Positions 43,551 to 54,576 of a stretch of DNA of 64,000 bases are shown piece after piece. The translations under genes and the position numbers were made by a program. Below the pieces are notes generated by a model. The model was not told where the DNA came from. It did not search any database and worked only from the letters and a program-made list of their open reading frames with translations. Where the stretch lies: contig CANKXO010000001.1 in assembly GCA_947487765.1 (NCBI GenBank), positions 806,001 to 870,000 on the forward strand, read 5' to 3'. This DNA is from an uncultured Pseudomonadales bacterium (GTDB lineage Bacteria; Pseudomonadota; Gammaproteobacteria; Pseudomonadales; Cellvibrionaceae). Numbering within the stretch: position 1 is the stretch's first letter; each line of letters begins with the position of its first letter.

Positions 43551-44099
43551 CCCCGGTTTGGGTTCATATCAAATAGAACAGTAAGGTTTAATTTTGAATA
43601 TGATTAATACTTTACTTTGATAAATTTCAAAATATACAGTTTTATTTTTTGCTTTCCTGCAAGCAAATATTGGATCACTTCTTATGCAAAAGAACAAAAA
43701 ACATAGACTTTAGTTTGGTATTTAGAAACATTTTATTTGGTGTATTTTTTCGCGTCATTAAATTATTTATGCATTTTAAGAATAAAAACAATGTTTTAAC
43801 TGGAAAGCCAGCATAGTCAGCCTTATAATTGCCGGCATTCGAACTCTGTCAATATAGTTTTGTATATTGGTCTACACTTAAATAGTTTTAATCGGTATTT
43901 ATGCTTAATAGTTATGAATACTTGTAAAACTAGCTTATTTGTTTAGGTTTTTGTGACAATAACCTAAGCGGCGTAATGGATTTGTTATTAATAAATTAGA
44001 CGACAAAGATATAAGAAGGATTCTTGTAAGCTATAAGAATTAAGAGTCGAATCTTTTTGGATTTTTTATATCCCACCATCACAATCAGGTTAGAGATTT
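43551..44099. other. AT-rich region upstream of nqrA
   Basis: No gene seen. It should hold the nqr promoter, but I find no convincing -35/-10 pair. A 9-bp hairpin, ATTCTTGTA / TATAAGAAT with one G-U pair, lies at 44020-44040 in the probable leader, about 60 nt before nqrA. Confidence 0.4.
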
Positions 44100-45443
44100 A
44101 TGATCAAAATCCGTCGGGGATTAAACCTGCCTATATCAGGCAGTCCTGAGCAGCTTATTAGCGAAGCCCCTAAAGCACGATCAGTTGCTGTTATTGGCCC
44201 AGATTATCACGGTATGAAACCGACAATGGAAGTTAAGGAAGGTGATAAGGTTAAACTAGGCCAGTTATTATTTACCGATAAAAAAACAGAAGGGGTTCGT
44301 TATACAGCCCCAGCATCAGGCACCATTGCTGCGGTTAATCGCGGTGCTCGCCGTGTGCTTCAGTCTGTTGTTATTGATGTAGATGGCGATGAAGCCGAAA
44401 CATTTACGACCTATAAAGCGGAAGAAATTCCAGCACTTGCACCTGAAAAAATCGTTGAGAATCTCGTTGAATCTGGACAATGGTGTGCATTCCGAACTCG
44501 ACCTTATAGTAAAGTCCCTGCGCTAGGTAGTACCCCAGCTTCTATTTTTGTTAATGCGATGGATACCAATCCATTGGCGGCTGACCCTAAGGTAGTTATT
44601 GCATCACAAGCAGAAGCCTTTAGCCTTGGTCTCATGTTACTGACCAAATTAACAGAGGGTGATGTATTTGTTTGTAAAGCCAGTGACGCTGATATGTCGG
44701 TTCCCAATAACCCGAAGCTAAAAGTTGAAGCTTTTTCTGGTGTTCATCCCGCAGGTAACTCAGGTACACATATTCATTACCTTAGTCCTGTCAGTGTTAA
44801 TAAAACAGTTTGGACTATTGGTTATCAAGAAGTCATTGCTTTTGGTCACTTATTCACCACGGGTAAAATTTATACAGATCGTGTGGTTGCGGTTGGTGGC
44901 CCTCAAGTCACTAAGCCTCGTCTTCTAAAAACACGTTTAGGTGCGAACTTAGATGAGTTAACGGCAGGTGAATTAAAGTCTGGCAAAAATCGAATCGTAT
45001 CCGGTTCTGTTTTCGGTGGGCGAACAGCAAAAGGCCCATTTGCCTATTTAGGTCGATACCATAATCAAGTTAGTGTATTGGTTGAAGGCGACGATAGACC
45101 TTTCTTGCATTACCTTCGTCCTGGTTTTGAATATTTCTCAACACTCGGTATCTATGTTTCCAGTTTATTTAAAGGAAAAAAATACGACTTTACTACCACT
45201 ACTATGGGTAGTGAGAGAGCGATGGTGCCTGTTGGTTCTTACGAAAATATTATGCCACTCGATATTTTGCCAACACAGTTACTGCGCTCACTAATCGTAG
45301 GTGATACTGATATGGCCCAAAAATTAGGGTGTCTTGAACTTGATGAAGAGGACTTAGCTTTGTGCACCTATGTTTGCCCAGGTAAATATGAGTACGGCCC
45401 AATCTTAAGAGATAACCTAACACGTATAGAGAAGGAGGGCTAA
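44100..45443 (+). CDS. nqrA: Na+-translocating NADH:quinone reductase subunit A
   Basis: Peripheral cytoplasmic subunit of Na+-NQR, contributing to quinone binding. The 447-residue protein starts with the family signature [16 protein letters not shown] and contains [15 protein letters not shown] and the C-terminal [19 protein letters not shown]. First gene of the nqrABCDEF-apbE-nqrM-sthA operon; nqrB starts 3 nt downstream. Confidence 0.97.
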   Translation: MIKIRRGLNLPISGSPEQLISEAPKARSVAVIGPDYHGMKPTMEVKEGDKVKLGQLLFTDKKTEGVRYTAPASGTIAAVNRGARRVLQSVVIDVDGDEAETFTTYKAEEIPALAPEKIVENLVESGQWCAFRTRPYSKVPALGSTPASIFVNAMDTNPLAADPKVVIASQAEAFSLGLMLLTKLTEGDVFVCKASDADMSVPNNPKLKVEAFSGVHPAGNSGTHIHYLSPVSVNKTVWTIGYQEVIAFGHLFTTGKIYTDRVVAVGGPQVTKPRLLKTRLGANLDELTAGELKSGKNRIVSGSVFGGRTAKGPFAYLGRYHNQVSVLVEGDDRPFLHYLRPGFEYFSTLGIYVSSLFKGKKYDFTTTTMGSERAMVPVGSYENIMPLDILPTQLLRSLIVGDTDMAQKLGCLELDEEDLALCTYVCPGKYEYGPILRDNLTRIEKEG

Positions 45444-45446
45444 ATT

Positions 45447-46646
45447 ATGGGATTAAAATCAGTTCTTAAAGATTTAGAACCTCATTTTCATAAAGGCGGT
45501 AAATACGAAAGTTGGTACGCGTTATATGAAGCTGTCGACACTATCTTTTATCGCCCCAGTGATGTAACAAAAACAACGTCTCATGTTCGTGATGGTGTTG
45601 ACCTGAAGCGTATCATGATTACTGTTTGGTTATGTACCTTCCCAGCTATGTTTTATGGAATGTACAACGTTGGTTACCAGGCTAATACCATTATGGCTGA
45701 CCTTGGTTTGGCAGCTGTTGAAGGGTGGCACGGTGGCTTAATTGAGCTTTTTGCCAGCTACGACCCAAATAGTATTTGGGATTGCTTTTGGCATGGCGCA
45801 GCATACTTTCTTCCTATTTATGCCACAGTATTTTTTGTAGGTGGTTTCTGGGAAGTGTTATTTGCTATGAAGCGTGGACATGAAGTGAATGAAGGTTTCT
45901 TTGTGACTTCGATTCTATTTTCTCTAATCTGCCCTCCAGATATACCACTTTGGCAAGCAGCCTTAGGTATTAGCTTTGGTGTTGTTATTGGTAAAGAAGT
46001 TTTTGGTGGTACCGGTAAAAACTTCCTTAACCCAGCATTAACTGGCCGAGCATTTTTATATTTTGCTTACCCCGCTCATATGTCAGGTGACACGGTATGG
46101 ACTGCAGTTGATGGTTATACTGGTGCAACGTCACTCTCGCAAGCAGCAACGGGAGGGGTTGATATGTTGAATAGCCAAATCGGTTGGATGAATGCCTTCT
46201 TCGGTAATATTCAAGGTTCTATCGGTGAAACATCAACATTAATGATCTTTATTGGTGGAGCGATATTATTGCTTACTCGCATCGCTTCTTGGAGAATTAT
46301 GGCGGGTGTCATGATTGGTATGATTGCAACCTCTACCTTATTAAACTGGGTGGGTTCTGATACCAACGCGATGTTCAATGTTCCTTGGTATTGGCATCTA
46401 GTCATGGGTGGATTTGCCTTTGGTATGGTCTTCATGGCGACAGACCCTGTATCGGCGTCTATGACAAATAAAGGTAAATGGTGGTTTGGGGCATTGATTG
46501 GTTTTATGACCATTCTTATTCGGGTGATTAACCCTGCTTTCCCTGAAGGGATTATGCTAGCCATTCTTTTTGCTAACTTATTTGCACCATTGATCGATCA
46601 TTTTGTGGTGCAAGCGAATGTTAAGAGGAGGTTAGCTCGTGTCTAA
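45447..46646 (+). CDS. nqrB: Na+-NQR subunit B
   Basis: Membrane subunit carrying covalent FMN and riboflavin and forming much of the sodium path. The 399-residue protein has about nine to ten membrane segments and the flavinylation motif DGYTGATSL with T228 as predicted FMN-phosphate acceptor for Apb[16 protein letters not shown] is a further family block. It overlaps nqrC by 8 nt. Confidence 0.97.
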   Translation: MGLKSVLKDLEPHFHKGGKYESWYALYEAVDTIFYRPSDVTKTTSHVRDGVDLKRIMITVWLCTFPAMFYGMYNVGYQANTIMADLGLAAVEGWHGGLIELFASYDPNSIWDCFWHGAAYFLPIYATVFFVGGFWEVLFAMKRGHEVNEGFFVTSILFSLICPPDIPLWQAALGISFGVVIGKEVFGGTGKNFLNPALTGRAFLYFAYPAHMSGDTVWTAVDGYTGATSLSQAATGGVDMLNSQIGWMNAFFGNIQGSIGETSTLMIFIGGAILLLTRIASWRIMAGVMIGMIATSTLLNWVGSDTNAMFNVPWYWHLVMGGFAFGMVFMATDPVSASMTNKGKWWFGALIGFMTILIRVINPAFPEGIMLAILFANLFAPLIDHFVVQANVKRRLARV

Positions 46647-47427
46647 TAAAGATTCTATTCAAAAAACCTTTATTGTTGCATTTTTGCTTTGCATTGTTTG
46701 TTCAGTCATCGTTTCGACGGCGGCTGTAATGCTCAAACCAGCACAAATTGCGAATAAATCTAAAGATTTTAAAATTAATATTTTAAAGGCTGGTGGTTTA
46801 TATGAGCAGGGTATTGCTGATGGCCAAAGCATTAATGAAATGTTTGAAAGTGTTACGACTAAGCTTGTTGATTTAGAAACAGGTGAATATTCAGAAGCTG
46901 TTGATTTGGAAACTTATGATCAACGCAAAGCCGCTAAAGATCCTAAATTATCAACGGATCTTTCGGCTGAATCTGATATTGCAAAAATATCACGCCTTGA
47001 AAAATATGCAAAAGTGTATTTGATTAACGAAGGCGAACAAGTTAAGAAAGTTATTTTACCTATTAAAGGTTATGGCCTTTGGTCAACACTTTATGGGTTT
47101 ATTTCTCTAGAGTCTGATTTAACAACGGTCTCAGGTTTAACCTTTTACGAACATGGCGAGACACCTGGTTTAGGTGGTGAGGTTGACAACCCAAGCTGGA
47201 AAGCGCAATGGCAAGGTAAAAAAGTTTACAGCGAGTCAGGTGACGATGTTGCTCTCACGGTTATCAAGGGCAAAGTGAATAGCAATACTCCTGATGGCGA
47301 ATATAAAGTTGATGGTTTATCTGGTGCAACGTTAACATCTCGAGGTGTCGATAATTTAGTTAAATTTTGGATGGGTAATATGGGTTACGCCAAATTTCTC
47401 AGTAATCTAAAGAGTGGGGAGGTTTAG
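46639..47427 (+). CDS. nqrC: Na+-NQR subunit C
   Basis: Membrane-anchored subunit with a periplasmic domain holding the second covalent FMN. The 262-residue protein has one N-terminal membrane segment (about 10-31) and the ApbE acceptor motif DGLSGATLT with T231 as flavin site. Starts at GTG 46639 within nqr[18 protein letters not shown] is the conserved block before the motif. Confidence 0.97.
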   Translation: MSNKDSIQKTFIVAFLLCIVCSVIVSTAAVMLKPAQIANKSKDFKINILKAGGLYEQGIADGQSINEMFESVTTKLVDLETGEYSEAVDLETYDQRKAAKDPKLSTDLSAESDIAKISRLEKYAKVYLINEGEQVKKVILPIKGYGLWSTLYGFISLESDLTTVSGLTFYEHGETPGLGGEVDNPSWKAQWQGKKVYSESGDDVALTVIKGKVNSNTPDGEYKVDGLSGATLTSRGVDNLVKFWMGNMGYAKFLSNLKSGEV

Positions 47428-47429
47428 GC

Positions 47430-48086
47430 ATGAAAGTTAAAGAATTATTATTTAAGCCGATTTTTGAAGATAACCCTATTGCTTTACAGATATTAGGGAT
47501 TTGTTCTGCATTGGCTGTTACGAGTAGTTTAAAAGTAACTCTGGTTATGTGTATTGCTGTGACCTTAGTAACCGGTTTCTCAAATTTCTTCGTATCTCTC
47601 GTTAGAAACCATGCGCCAAGTAGCATCCGTATCATTGTACAGATGACGATTATTGCATCACTCGTTATAGTCGTTGATCAGGTCCTCAAAGCAGTTGCTT
47701 ACGACATCAGTAAACAGCTTTCCGTTTTTGTTGGCTTAATTATTACTAACTGTATTGTTATGGGACGTGCAGAAGCCTATGCGATGAAAAATCCACCTAT
47801 CCCAAGCTTTCTCGATGGTATTGGTAATGGTTTAGGCTATAGCGCTATTTTAATAGGGCTTGCTGTCATTCGTGAATTGTTTGGTACAGGCAAATTGTTT
47901 GGTATTGAGATTTTCTCCTTAGCGACAGAAGGTGGCTGGTATATCTCTAATGGTATGTTGTTATTACCTCCAAGTGCATTCTTCCTTATTGGTTTATTTA
48001 TCTGGGCAATTCGGGCGGTCAAAAAAGATCAAGTCGAAGCCAATGAATTTAAAATTGCTCCGAATACAAAAGTGAAGGAGGCTTAA
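47430..48086 (+). CDS. nqrD: Na+-NQR subunit D
   Basis: Six-segment membrane subunit, paralogous to NqrE and to RnfE. The 218-residue protein shows PLITNC-like [18 protein letters not shown] and [10 protein letters not shown]. With NqrE it holds a membrane-embedded 2Fe-2S centre through conserved cysteines (for example C112-type cysteine in TNCIVMGR and C29-type in LGICSAL). Start 2 nt after nqrC. Confidence 0.97.
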   Translation: MKVKELLFKPIFEDNPIALQILGICSALAVTSSLKVTLVMCIAVTLVTGFSNFFVSLVRNHAPSSIRIIVQMTIIASLVIVVDQVLKAVAYDISKQLSVFVGLIITNCIVMGRAEAYAMKNPPIPSFLDGIGNGLGYSAILIGLAVIRELFGTGKLFGIEIFSLATEGGWYISNGMLLLPPSAFFLIGLFIWAIRAVKKDQVEANEFKIAPNTKVKEA

Positions 48087-48088
48087 TA

Positions 48089-48697
48089 ATGGAAGCATTA
48101 CTTAGCTTATTTATTCGATCTATTTTTATCGACAATATGGCACTTGCCTTCTTCTTAGGCATGTGTACTTTTATTGCCGTTTCCAAAAAGGTAGAAGCGG
48201 CAATCGGTCTAGGGGTTGCGGTGATTGTTGTTTTGACAATTACAACGCCAGTTAATAATTTGTTGTACACCTACTTGTTAGCAGATGGCGCTTTGGCATG
48301 GGCTGGTTTGCCTGATGTTGATTTAAGCTTCCTTGGATTAATTGTTTACATCGGTGTGATTGCTGCGCTTGTACAAATTTTGGAGATGTTTTTAGATAAA
48401 TATGTGCCTGCTTTGTATAACGCCCTAGGTGTGTTCCTGCCCTTGATTACTGTGAACTGTGCGATTCTAGGTTCATCTCTATTCATGGTTGAGCGTGACT
48501 ATAATTTATCAGAGAGTATTGTTTTTGGTGCTGGTGCTGGTACTGGCTGGGCCTTAGCAATAGCCGCGTTAGCAGGAATTCGCGAGAAAATGAAATACAG
48601 TGATGTCCCTGATGGCCTACAAGGTTTGGGAATTACTTTTATCACCGTTGGCTTGATGTCACTGGGCTTTATGTCCTTTGGCGGCATTGACCTGTAA
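48089..48697 (+). CDS. nqrE: Na+-NQR subunit E
   Basis: Six-segment membrane subunit, inverted-topology partner of NqrD. The 202-residue protein shows [14 protein letters not shown] and [15 protein letters not shown], each with one cysteine expected to ligate the NqrD/E iron-sulfur centre. Ends [19 protein letters not shown] and a last membrane segment. Start ATG 48089, 2 nt after nqrD. Confidence 0.97.
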   Translation: MEALLSLFIRSIFIDNMALAFFLGMCTFIAVSKKVEAAIGLGVAVIVVLTITTPVNNLLYTYLLADGALAWAGLPDVDLSFLGLIVYIGVIAALVQILEMFLDKYVPALYNALGVFLPLITVNCAILGSSLFMVERDYNLSESIVFGAGAGTGWALAIAALAGIREKMKYSDVPDGLQGLGITFITVGLMSLGFMSFGGIDL

Positions 48698-48717
48698 TAA
48701 CGAGGTAGATAAGAAAT

Positions 48718-49941
48718 ATGAATATTGAAATTATTCTTGGTGTAGTTATGTTCACCGCACTTGTTTTAGCTCTAGTGGCCGTTATTTTGTCTGCTCGTGC
48801 AAAATTAGTGAGTTCTGGTGATGTTGTTATTACCGTTAATCATGAAAAGAAGATCACAGTACCTGCAGGTGGAAAATTACTACAAACCTTAGCGGAAGCT
48901 GGTTTATTCCTACCTTCGGCTTGTGGTGGTGGCGGTAGTTGCGCACAGTGTAAGTGTATTGTTGAGTCTGGTGGCGGCGGTATTCTGCCGACAGAGGAAT
49001 CTCACTTTACTAAGCGTGAAGCTAATGAAGGTTGGCGCTTGTCTTGTCAGGTTTCTGTTAAACAGGATATGGATGTTGAAGTTGAGGATGATGTCTTTGG
49101 CGTAAAACAGTGGGAATGTACGGTTGAGTCTAATCCTAATGTGGCCACTTTTATTAAGGAGTTAACTTTAAAATTACCTGAAGGCGAGAATGTTGATTTC
49201 CGTGCAGGTGGTTATGTTCAACTTGAAGTGCCTCCTCACCATGTGAAGTATAAAGATTTTGATATTGAAGAAGAGTACCGCGGTGACTGGGAACGTTTTG
49301 GTTTCTTCAATATAGAATCAAAAGTAGATGAGCCAGTCATTCGTGCTTATTCAATGGCAAATTATCCTGAAGAAAGAGGTGTGGTTAAATTTAATATTCG
49401 TATTGCAACACCACCTCCAGGCTCTCAAGGTATACCTCCTGGTCAGATGTCTTCTTATGTTTTTAATATGAAGCCTGGCGATAAAATCACCGTTTACGGT
49501 CCTTTTGGTGAGTTCTTTGCAAAAGATACTGACGCCGAAATGATTTTCGTTGGTGGTGGTGCTGGTATGGCGCCTATGCGATCTCATATTTTTGATCAGC
49601 TTCGACGCCTTAAAAGCAAACGTAAAATTAGCTTTTGGTATGGCGCACGTTCCTTACGTGAATTGTTCTATGAAGATGATTACAATGAACTGGCGGCTGA
49701 AAATGATAATTTCGATTGGCATATTGCATTATCTGACCCTCAACCAGAAGATAACTGGGATGGTCTGACAGGTTTTATTCATAATGTTTTACTGGAGGAA
49801 TACCTGAAGAATCACCCAGCTCCAGAAGATTGTGAATATTATATGTGTGGTCCACCGATGATGAACCAAGCTGTCATCAATATGCTGAAGAATATGGGTG
49901 TTGAAGACGAAAATATTATGCTCGATGACTTTGGTGGCTAA
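48718..49941 (+). CDS. nqrF: Na+-NQR subunit F
   Basis: NADH-oxidising subunit. The 407-residue protein has an N-terminal membrane helix (about 3-25), a ferredoxin domain with 2Fe-2S cysteines C69, C75, C78 and C110, an FAD domain with [11 protein letters not shown], and an NADH domain with [12 protein letters not shown] and [13 protein letters not shown], ending DDFGG. It injects electrons from NADH into the complex. Confidence 0.97.
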   Translation: MNIEIILGVVMFTALVLALVAVILSARAKLVSSGDVVITVNHEKKITVPAGGKLLQTLAEAGLFLPSACGGGGSCAQCKCIVESGGGGILPTEESHFTKREANEGWRLSCQVSVKQDMDVEVEDDVFGVKQWECTVESNPNVATFIKELTLKLPEGENVDFRAGGYVQLEVPPHHVKYKDFDIEEEYRGDWERFGFFNIESKVDEPVIRAYSMANYPEERGVVKFNIRIATPPPGSQGIPPGQMSSYVFNMKPGDKITVYGPFGEFFAKDTDAEMIFVGGGAGMAPMRSHIFDQLRRLKSKRKISFWYGARSLRELFYEDDYNELAAENDNFDWHIALSDPQPEDNWDGLTGFIHNVLLEEYLKNHPAPEDCEYYMCGPPMMNQAVINMLKNMGVEDENIMLDDFGG

Positions 49942-49957
49942 GATAGGCTAAAGAACA

Positions 49958-51043
49958 TTGAGACATCAAAAGCAATTGAGAATAATAAGAACGGGGCCAT
50001 GGTTTAGAGCCTCGTTTTTATTTGTAGCTTCTGTATTTTTATTGAGTGTTTTATCGTGTAGTAAAAAGGCTACACAAGAAGCTATGTATTTAAGTGGTTC
50101 TACAATGGGAACCACTTATAGCATTACTGTAGTGTCGCCGCCAGAAAACGTAGTTCATGCTGAGTTACAAAAAGACATTGATGAGTCATTGAATTCTCTA
50201 AACCAACAAATGTCTACTTATATCAATACCTCTGAGATAATGCTTTTTAATAACGCGCCTGTTAACCAATGGCAGAAAATCTCACCTGAATTTTTAGACG
50301 TTGTTATTCTAAGTCAAAAAATATCAGGTCTTACCAATGGCCGCTTTGATATCACTATTGGACCGCTTGTTGAACTCTGGGGCTTTGGTAAAAAACAACA
50401 TAAAGGCGATACTAGTCAAATTCCTGAAATTACTGAGATTAATGCAGCAAAAAATAGGGTAGGTTGGCAAAACCTTATCGTAAATGCTGAAACTCAATCG
50501 ATTAAGAAAAGCGTACCTTTATGGTTAGATGTCTCTGCTGTTGCGAAGGGTTACGCTGTTGATAAGCTGGTCGAGCTACTAGAGCAACGATATGGTGTTG
50601 AGCACTATCTTGCTGAAATTGGTGGTGAGATGCGGGTTAATGGAAAGAATCGACAGAAAAAACTGTGGCGTATTGGCATAGAGAAACCGGCTTTGCTACA
50701 AAAGGAAGCTCAGCAATTAGTTCAACTAACGGATAATGCGATTGCAACATCTGGTGATTATCGAAATTATTTTGAAGAAAATGGGCAACGCTTTTCACAC
50801 ACAATTGACCCACTGACAGGTCAACCTGTTAGACACACGATAGCTTCAGTCACTGTCATCGCAAATACAACCGCAGAAGCAGATGCATTAGCAACAGGCT
50901 TAAATGTATTAGGTGAAGAAGCAGCGATTGATCTTGCAGCAAAAGAGGGCTTAGCTGCTTATTTTATTTTTTACGATAATGAAAATCCAACGGCTGGGTA
51001 TCGTACATTTTTTACCGATGCCTTTAAGCCTTTCATGAATTAA
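49958..51043 (+). CDS. apbE: FAD:protein FMN transferase ApbE
   Basis: Periplasmic lipoprotein that attaches FMN to threonines of NqrB and NqrC using FAD. The 361-residue protein has a signal segment with a lipobox-like VLSC at about residue 34 and family blocks SGSTMGTTYSITV, GRFDITIGPLVELWGFG, DVSAVAKGYAVDKL and SHTIDPLTGQPV. The start is unclear: TTG 49958 or TTG 49976, no ATG in frame before the signal peptide. It lies 16 nt after its main target operon genes, which fits its role. Confidence 0.92.
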   Translation: MRHQKQLRIIRTGPWFRASFLFVASVFLLSVLSCSKKATQEAMYLSGSTMGTTYSITVVSPPENVVHAELQKDIDESLNSLNQQMSTYINTSEIMLFNNAPVNQWQKISPEFLDVVILSQKISGLTNGRFDITIGPLVELWGFGKKQHKGDTSQIPEITEINAAKNRVGWQNLIVNAETQSIKKSVPLWLDVSAVAKGYAVDKLVELLEQRYGVEHYLAEIGGEMRVNGKNRQKKLWRIGIEKPALLQKEAQQLVQLTDNAIATSGDYRNYFEENGQRFSHTIDPLTGQPVRHTIASVTVIANTTAEADALATGLNVLGEEAAIDLAAKEGLAAYFIFYDNENPTAGYRTFFTDAFKPFMN

Positions 51044-51058
51044 CGATCGGAGTAAACA

Positions 51059-51304
51059 ATGACAACATTACTACTTGCATTCATTTTATTAGCATTGGTA
51101 ATAACCGCTATGTCTGTTGGAGTTATTTTAGGACGCAAACCCATTACTGGCTCTTGTGGTGGTATTGGTGCTGCCTTAGGTGAAAAAAATTACACATGTG
51201 ATATTTGTGGTGGAGACCCAAATAAGTGTGAAGAACAACAAATGGATGAGAAAAATATGACACACCTAGCAATTAATGCTGCTGAACCCAAGAACCAAAA
51301 ATAA
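51059..51304 (+). CDS. nqrM: NqrM, Na+-NQR iron-delivery protein (DUF539)
   Basis: An 81-residue membrane-anchored protein needed to assemble the NqrD/E iron centre. It has one N-terminal membrane segment (about 4-24) and the cysteine cluster SCGGIGAALGEKNYTCDICG then DPNKC, four cysteines expected to bind iron. Located 15 nt after apbE, as usual. Confidence 0.93.
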   Translation: MTTLLLAFILLALVITAMSVGVILGRKPITGSCGGIGAALGEKNYTCDICGGDPNKCEEQQMDEKNMTHLAINAAEPKNQK

Positions 51305-51317
51305 GGATCATTAAAAA

Positions 51318-52721
51318 ATGAAAGAATATTCTTATGATGTATTAGTGATTGGTTCAGGCCCCGCAGGTGAGGGGGTTGCCATGAGTGCAGCTAAGAACGG
51401 AGAAAAAGTTGGTATTGTCGAAAGTCGTCAATGGATAGGTGGTAATTGTATTCATAAGGGAACTATCCCTTCAAAATCGTTGCGTCATGTTGTTAAAGAA
51501 TTAATCAGTTATCGTAAAAATAATTTATTTCACCAAATGGGTGATATGCATACGGTGACTTATTCAGAAGTGTTAAAAGAAGCTAAACGTATTATTCCAA
51601 GACAAGTGGATGTGCATTCGGTTTTTTATATTAAAAATAGGATCAAGTTACATACTGGTACTGCTCGCTTCTTGGATGGGAATACGATAGAAGTACTGGC
51701 TGCTGATCATTCAGTCGATAAAATCAGGGCAAAAAATATTGTTATTGCAACAGGCTCTCGACCTTATAGACCCGATGATATTGATTTTAATCACCCTCGT
51801 GTTTATGACAGCGATACAATTCTTGATATGAAGCACACGCCTCGCAGCATTATAGTTTATGGTGCGGGTGTTATCGGCTGTGAATATGCTTCTATTTTTG
51901 CTGGTATGGATATAAAAGTTGATCTTATTAATACACGTGAACATTTATTATCATTCCTTGATAACGAGATTTCTGACGCCTTAAGTTATCATCTTCGTGA
52001 AGAAGGCGTCATGGTTCGACATCAAGAAGAGTTTGAATCATTAGAGTGTGATGATAAGTCAGTGACTCTCTACTTAAAATCAGGAAAGCGCATTCATGCA
52101 GATGCTTTACTTTGGTCAAATGGGCGTACCGGTAATACTGACAAATTAAGTCTAGAGAATGCTGGTCTAGAGGCTGATGGTCGTGGCCAATTGAAAGTGA
52201 ATAAAAAATATCAAACAGATGTTGAAACAATATTCGCTGCAGGTGATGTGATTGGATGGCCAAGCTTAGCGAGTGCTTCTTATGATCAAGGGCGTGCAGT
52301 TGCTGATGGAATTAGCGGTAAAGAAGTTGAGTTTATCGATGCCATGCCTACAGGTATTTATACTCTGCCAGAAATCAGTTCACTAGGTAAGAATGAACGT
52401 GAATTAACGGATGAAAAAGTGCCATATGAAGTAGGTCGTGCTTTTTTTAAGAGTATTGCTCGAGCACAGATCAGTGGTGAAGAAGTCGGTATGTTAAAAA
52501 TACTATTCCACTTAGATACATTTGAAATTTTGGGTATACATTGTTTCGGTGCGGAAGCATCGGAAATTATTCATATTGGCCAGGCTATTATGAAACAGCC
52601 AGGAGAAGCCAATGATATCCATTATTTTGTCAATACAACATTTAATTATCCAACAATGGCGGAAGCCTATCGAATTGCTGCATTAGCAGGTCTTAATAGA
52701 GTTAAACGTTTTGGTAAGTAA
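51318..52721 (+). CDS. sthA: Soluble pyridine nucleotide transhydrogenase
   Basis: Cytoplasmic flavoprotein that moves hydride between NADPH and NAD+. The 467-residue protein has FAD motif [17 protein letters not shown], the SthA signature [17 protein letters not shown] with only one cysteine (no redox disulfide, unlike lipoamide dehydrogenase), NAD motif [17 protein letters not shown] and the [13 protein letters not shown] block. Its place 13 nt after nqrM suggests that NADH made from excess NADPH is fed to Na+-NQR. Confidence 0.95.
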   Translation: MKEYSYDVLVIGSGPAGEGVAMSAAKNGEKVGIVESRQWIGGNCIHKGTIPSKSLRHVVKELISYRKNNLFHQMGDMHTVTYSEVLKEAKRIIPRQVDVHSVFYIKNRIKLHTGTARFLDGNTIEVLAADHSVDKIRAKNIVIATGSRPYRPDDIDFNHPRVYDSDTILDMKHTPRSIIVYGAGVIGCEYASIFAGMDIKVDLINTREHLLSFLDNEISDALSYHLREEGVMVRHQEEFESLECDDKSVTLYLKSGKRIHADALLWSNGRTGNTDKLSLENAGLEADGRGQLKVNKKYQTDVETIFAAGDVIGWPSLASASYDQGRAVADGISGKEVEFIDAMPTGIYTLPEISSLGKNERELTDEKVPYEVGRAFFKSIARAQISGEEVGMLKILFHLDTFEILGIHCFGAEASEIIHIGQAIMKQPGEANDIHYFVNTTFNYPTMAEAYRIAALAGLNRVKRFGK

Positions 52722-52742
52722 TAATAAAGGCAAGCCAATAAG

Positions 52743-52771
52743 AAAGGTGTAAGGGTAAACCTTACACCTTT
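52743..52771. terminator. Bidirectional terminator between sthA and nhaB
   Basis: AAAGGTGTAAGG (52743-52754), 5-nt loop, CCTTACACCTTT (52760-52771); 12-bp perfect stem with A- and T-rich ends serving the convergent nqr-sthA operon and nhaB. Confidence 0.82.
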
Positions 52772-52779
52772 ATCTAACG

Positions 52780-54267
52780 TTAATTCACCCAATAAATTAC
52801 TGCAAACAGTGCAACACTACCCATGACTATTGTATAGGGTAAAGCCATAATGACCATTTGCCCGTATGAAAGGCGAATCAAAGGGGCGAGTGCTGATGTT
52901 AATAAGAATAGAAATGCTGCTTGGCCGTTAGGGGTGGCCACGCTGGGAATGTTTGTTCCAGTATTAATCGCGATGGCTAAATTTTCAAAATGCTCTCGAC
53001 TAATTTCACCTCTATTAAATGCTTCGTTCACTTCGTTAATATAAACCGTTGCAACGAATACATTATCACTGATCATCGATAAAATACCATTTGCGACGAA
53101 TAGCATAGGCGCCTGTTGACTGATATCTAGACTCAGTACAGCGTTGGTAATTGGGCTAAATAGGTGCTGGTCATGAATAACGGCAACTACGCCAAAAAAG
53201 ACAACAAGTAATGCGGTAAAGGGCAGAGCTTCTTCAAAAGCATGGCCAATTTGATGCTCCTCGATAACCCCATTAAATGCCGTTAACAGTACGATCACCA
53301 TAAGGCCTATGATCCCGACCTCTGCCACATGAAAGGCAAGAGAGAAGATCAATATAACGGCAACAATAGCTTGAACCACTAACTGTGCCATTTCTTTATG
53401 TGTTCTATGGCTGTCTTGCTCTTCTGAAAAATCGACTAAAATTTTTCGAACATTTTCTGGGATTTCCATCCCATAGCCAAACCAGCCGCGTTTCTGTTTT
53501 TCCAGTAGCACACAGGTGATTAATCCGAAGAAAAAGACTGGTACGGTAACCGGTGACATTACCAGGAAAAACTCAATAAAACTCCAGTCTAATTTCTCTG
53601 CAATTAACAAGTTTTGTGGTTCGCCAACCGTTGTGCAAACACCACCGAGTGCAGTGCCGACAACTCCGTGCATAACCAAACTACGCAAAAAGGCTCGGAA
53701 CTTTGAAAGGTCTTCCGTATGTGCCTCAGCTAATTCAGCTGGAACATCACCACGAGAAAACACCTTGTGGTAAACATCGTAAAAACCAACGGCTACGCTA
53801 ATTAATACAGCAGTAACGGTTAATGCATCCAGAAAGGCAGAAAGAACAGCAGAAACGATACAAAAGAGTAGAGAGAGTAATACTTTAGAGCGAATATTGA
53901 CTAATAATTTGGTAAATACATAAAGCAACAGGTTTTGCATAAAGTATATGCCTGCGACCATGAATACCAATAGCAAAATCACTTTGAAGTTGGCTTCTAT
54001 TTCATGAAAGACAGATTCTGGTGATGTCATGCCTAAAATGACGGCTTCAATAGCTAATAGTCCGCCAGGCTGAAGGGGGTAGCATTTCAGAGCCATGGCT
54101 AAGGTAAAAATAAATTCAGCAATTAACACCCAGCCAGCCACAAAAGGCCCTGCTATATACATAATGATTGGATTTACCAATAGAAAGCACAAGATTGCTT
54201 GTTTGTACCAATTGGGAGAATTGCCAAGAAAGTTATGAGTAAAACCGCCTGAGAGAGTTTTAGGCAT
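52780..54267 (-). CDS. nhaB: Na+/H+ antiporter NhaB
   Basis: Inner-membrane exchanger that exports sodium for protons. The 495-residue protein has about twelve membrane segments and the family stretches [40 protein letters not shown] and [19 protein letters not shown]. Slightly shorter than E. coli NhaB (513). Convergent with the sodium-pumping NQR operon, so sodium import and export genes meet here; next to fimL as in Pseudomonas. Confidence 0.95.
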   Translation of the reverse strand: MPKTLSGGFTHNFLGNSPNWYKQAILCFLLVNPIIMYIAGPFVAGWVLIAEFIFTLAMALKCYPLQPGGLLAIEAVILGMTSPESVFHEIEANFKVILLLVFMVAGIYFMQNLLLYVFTKLLVNIRSKVLLSLLFCIVSAVLSAFLDALTVTAVLISVAVGFYDVYHKVFSRGDVPAELAEAHTEDLSKFRAFLRSLVMHGVVGTALGGVCTTVGEPQNLLIAEKLDWSFIEFFLVMSPVTVPVFFFGLITCVLLEKQKRGWFGYGMEIPENVRKILVDFSEEQDSHRTHKEMAQLVVQAIVAVILIFSLAFHVAEVGIIGLMVIVLLTAFNGVIEEHQIGHAFEEALPFTALLVVFFGVVAVIHDQHLFSPITNAVLSLDISQQAPMLFVANGILSMISDNVFVATVYINEVNEAFNRGEISREHFENLAIAINTGTNIPSVATPNGQAAFLFLLTSALAPLIRLSYGQMVIMALPYTIVMGSVALFAVIYWVN

Positions 54268-54576
54268 AGTGAATCCTTCAAAGATATTTATTGGAAATAA
54301 AGTTTTTACGAATTTAAGCTCAAAATTCGAACAAAAAATAGACTTTTTAACATCAATCAGAGATAGATTCGATGTTAATTGGTCTATCGAGTTTATTTCG
54401 CCTAAAATGAGAGTAAGCTAATATAAAACAAGTGCTTACATTAATAAGTTATAGCACAATCTTTATATATAATCGACTTAAAATGGCTCGATTTATGCTG
54501 TACTTTTTGGGAACTAGCACACAGACAATTAGACTAATGCTCCGTACTTTATAACTTTGAATACAAGCGGCTTTAT
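54268..54576. other. Divergent nhaB-fimL intergenic region
   Basis: 309 bp, AT-rich, no gene seen. A TATAAT hexamer at 54468-54473 lies on the fimL strand but has no good -35 at the proper distance. Should hold both promoters. Confidence 0.35.

Noticed and set aside
43951-43979. TTGTGA-N17-TAATGG as an nqr promoter
   Set aside because: The -10 match is poor and the gap is AT-rich, so chance matches are expected.
54468-54473. TATAAT as a fimL promoter
   Set aside because: No acceptable -35 hexamer 16-18 nt upstream, so I do not list it as a promoter.
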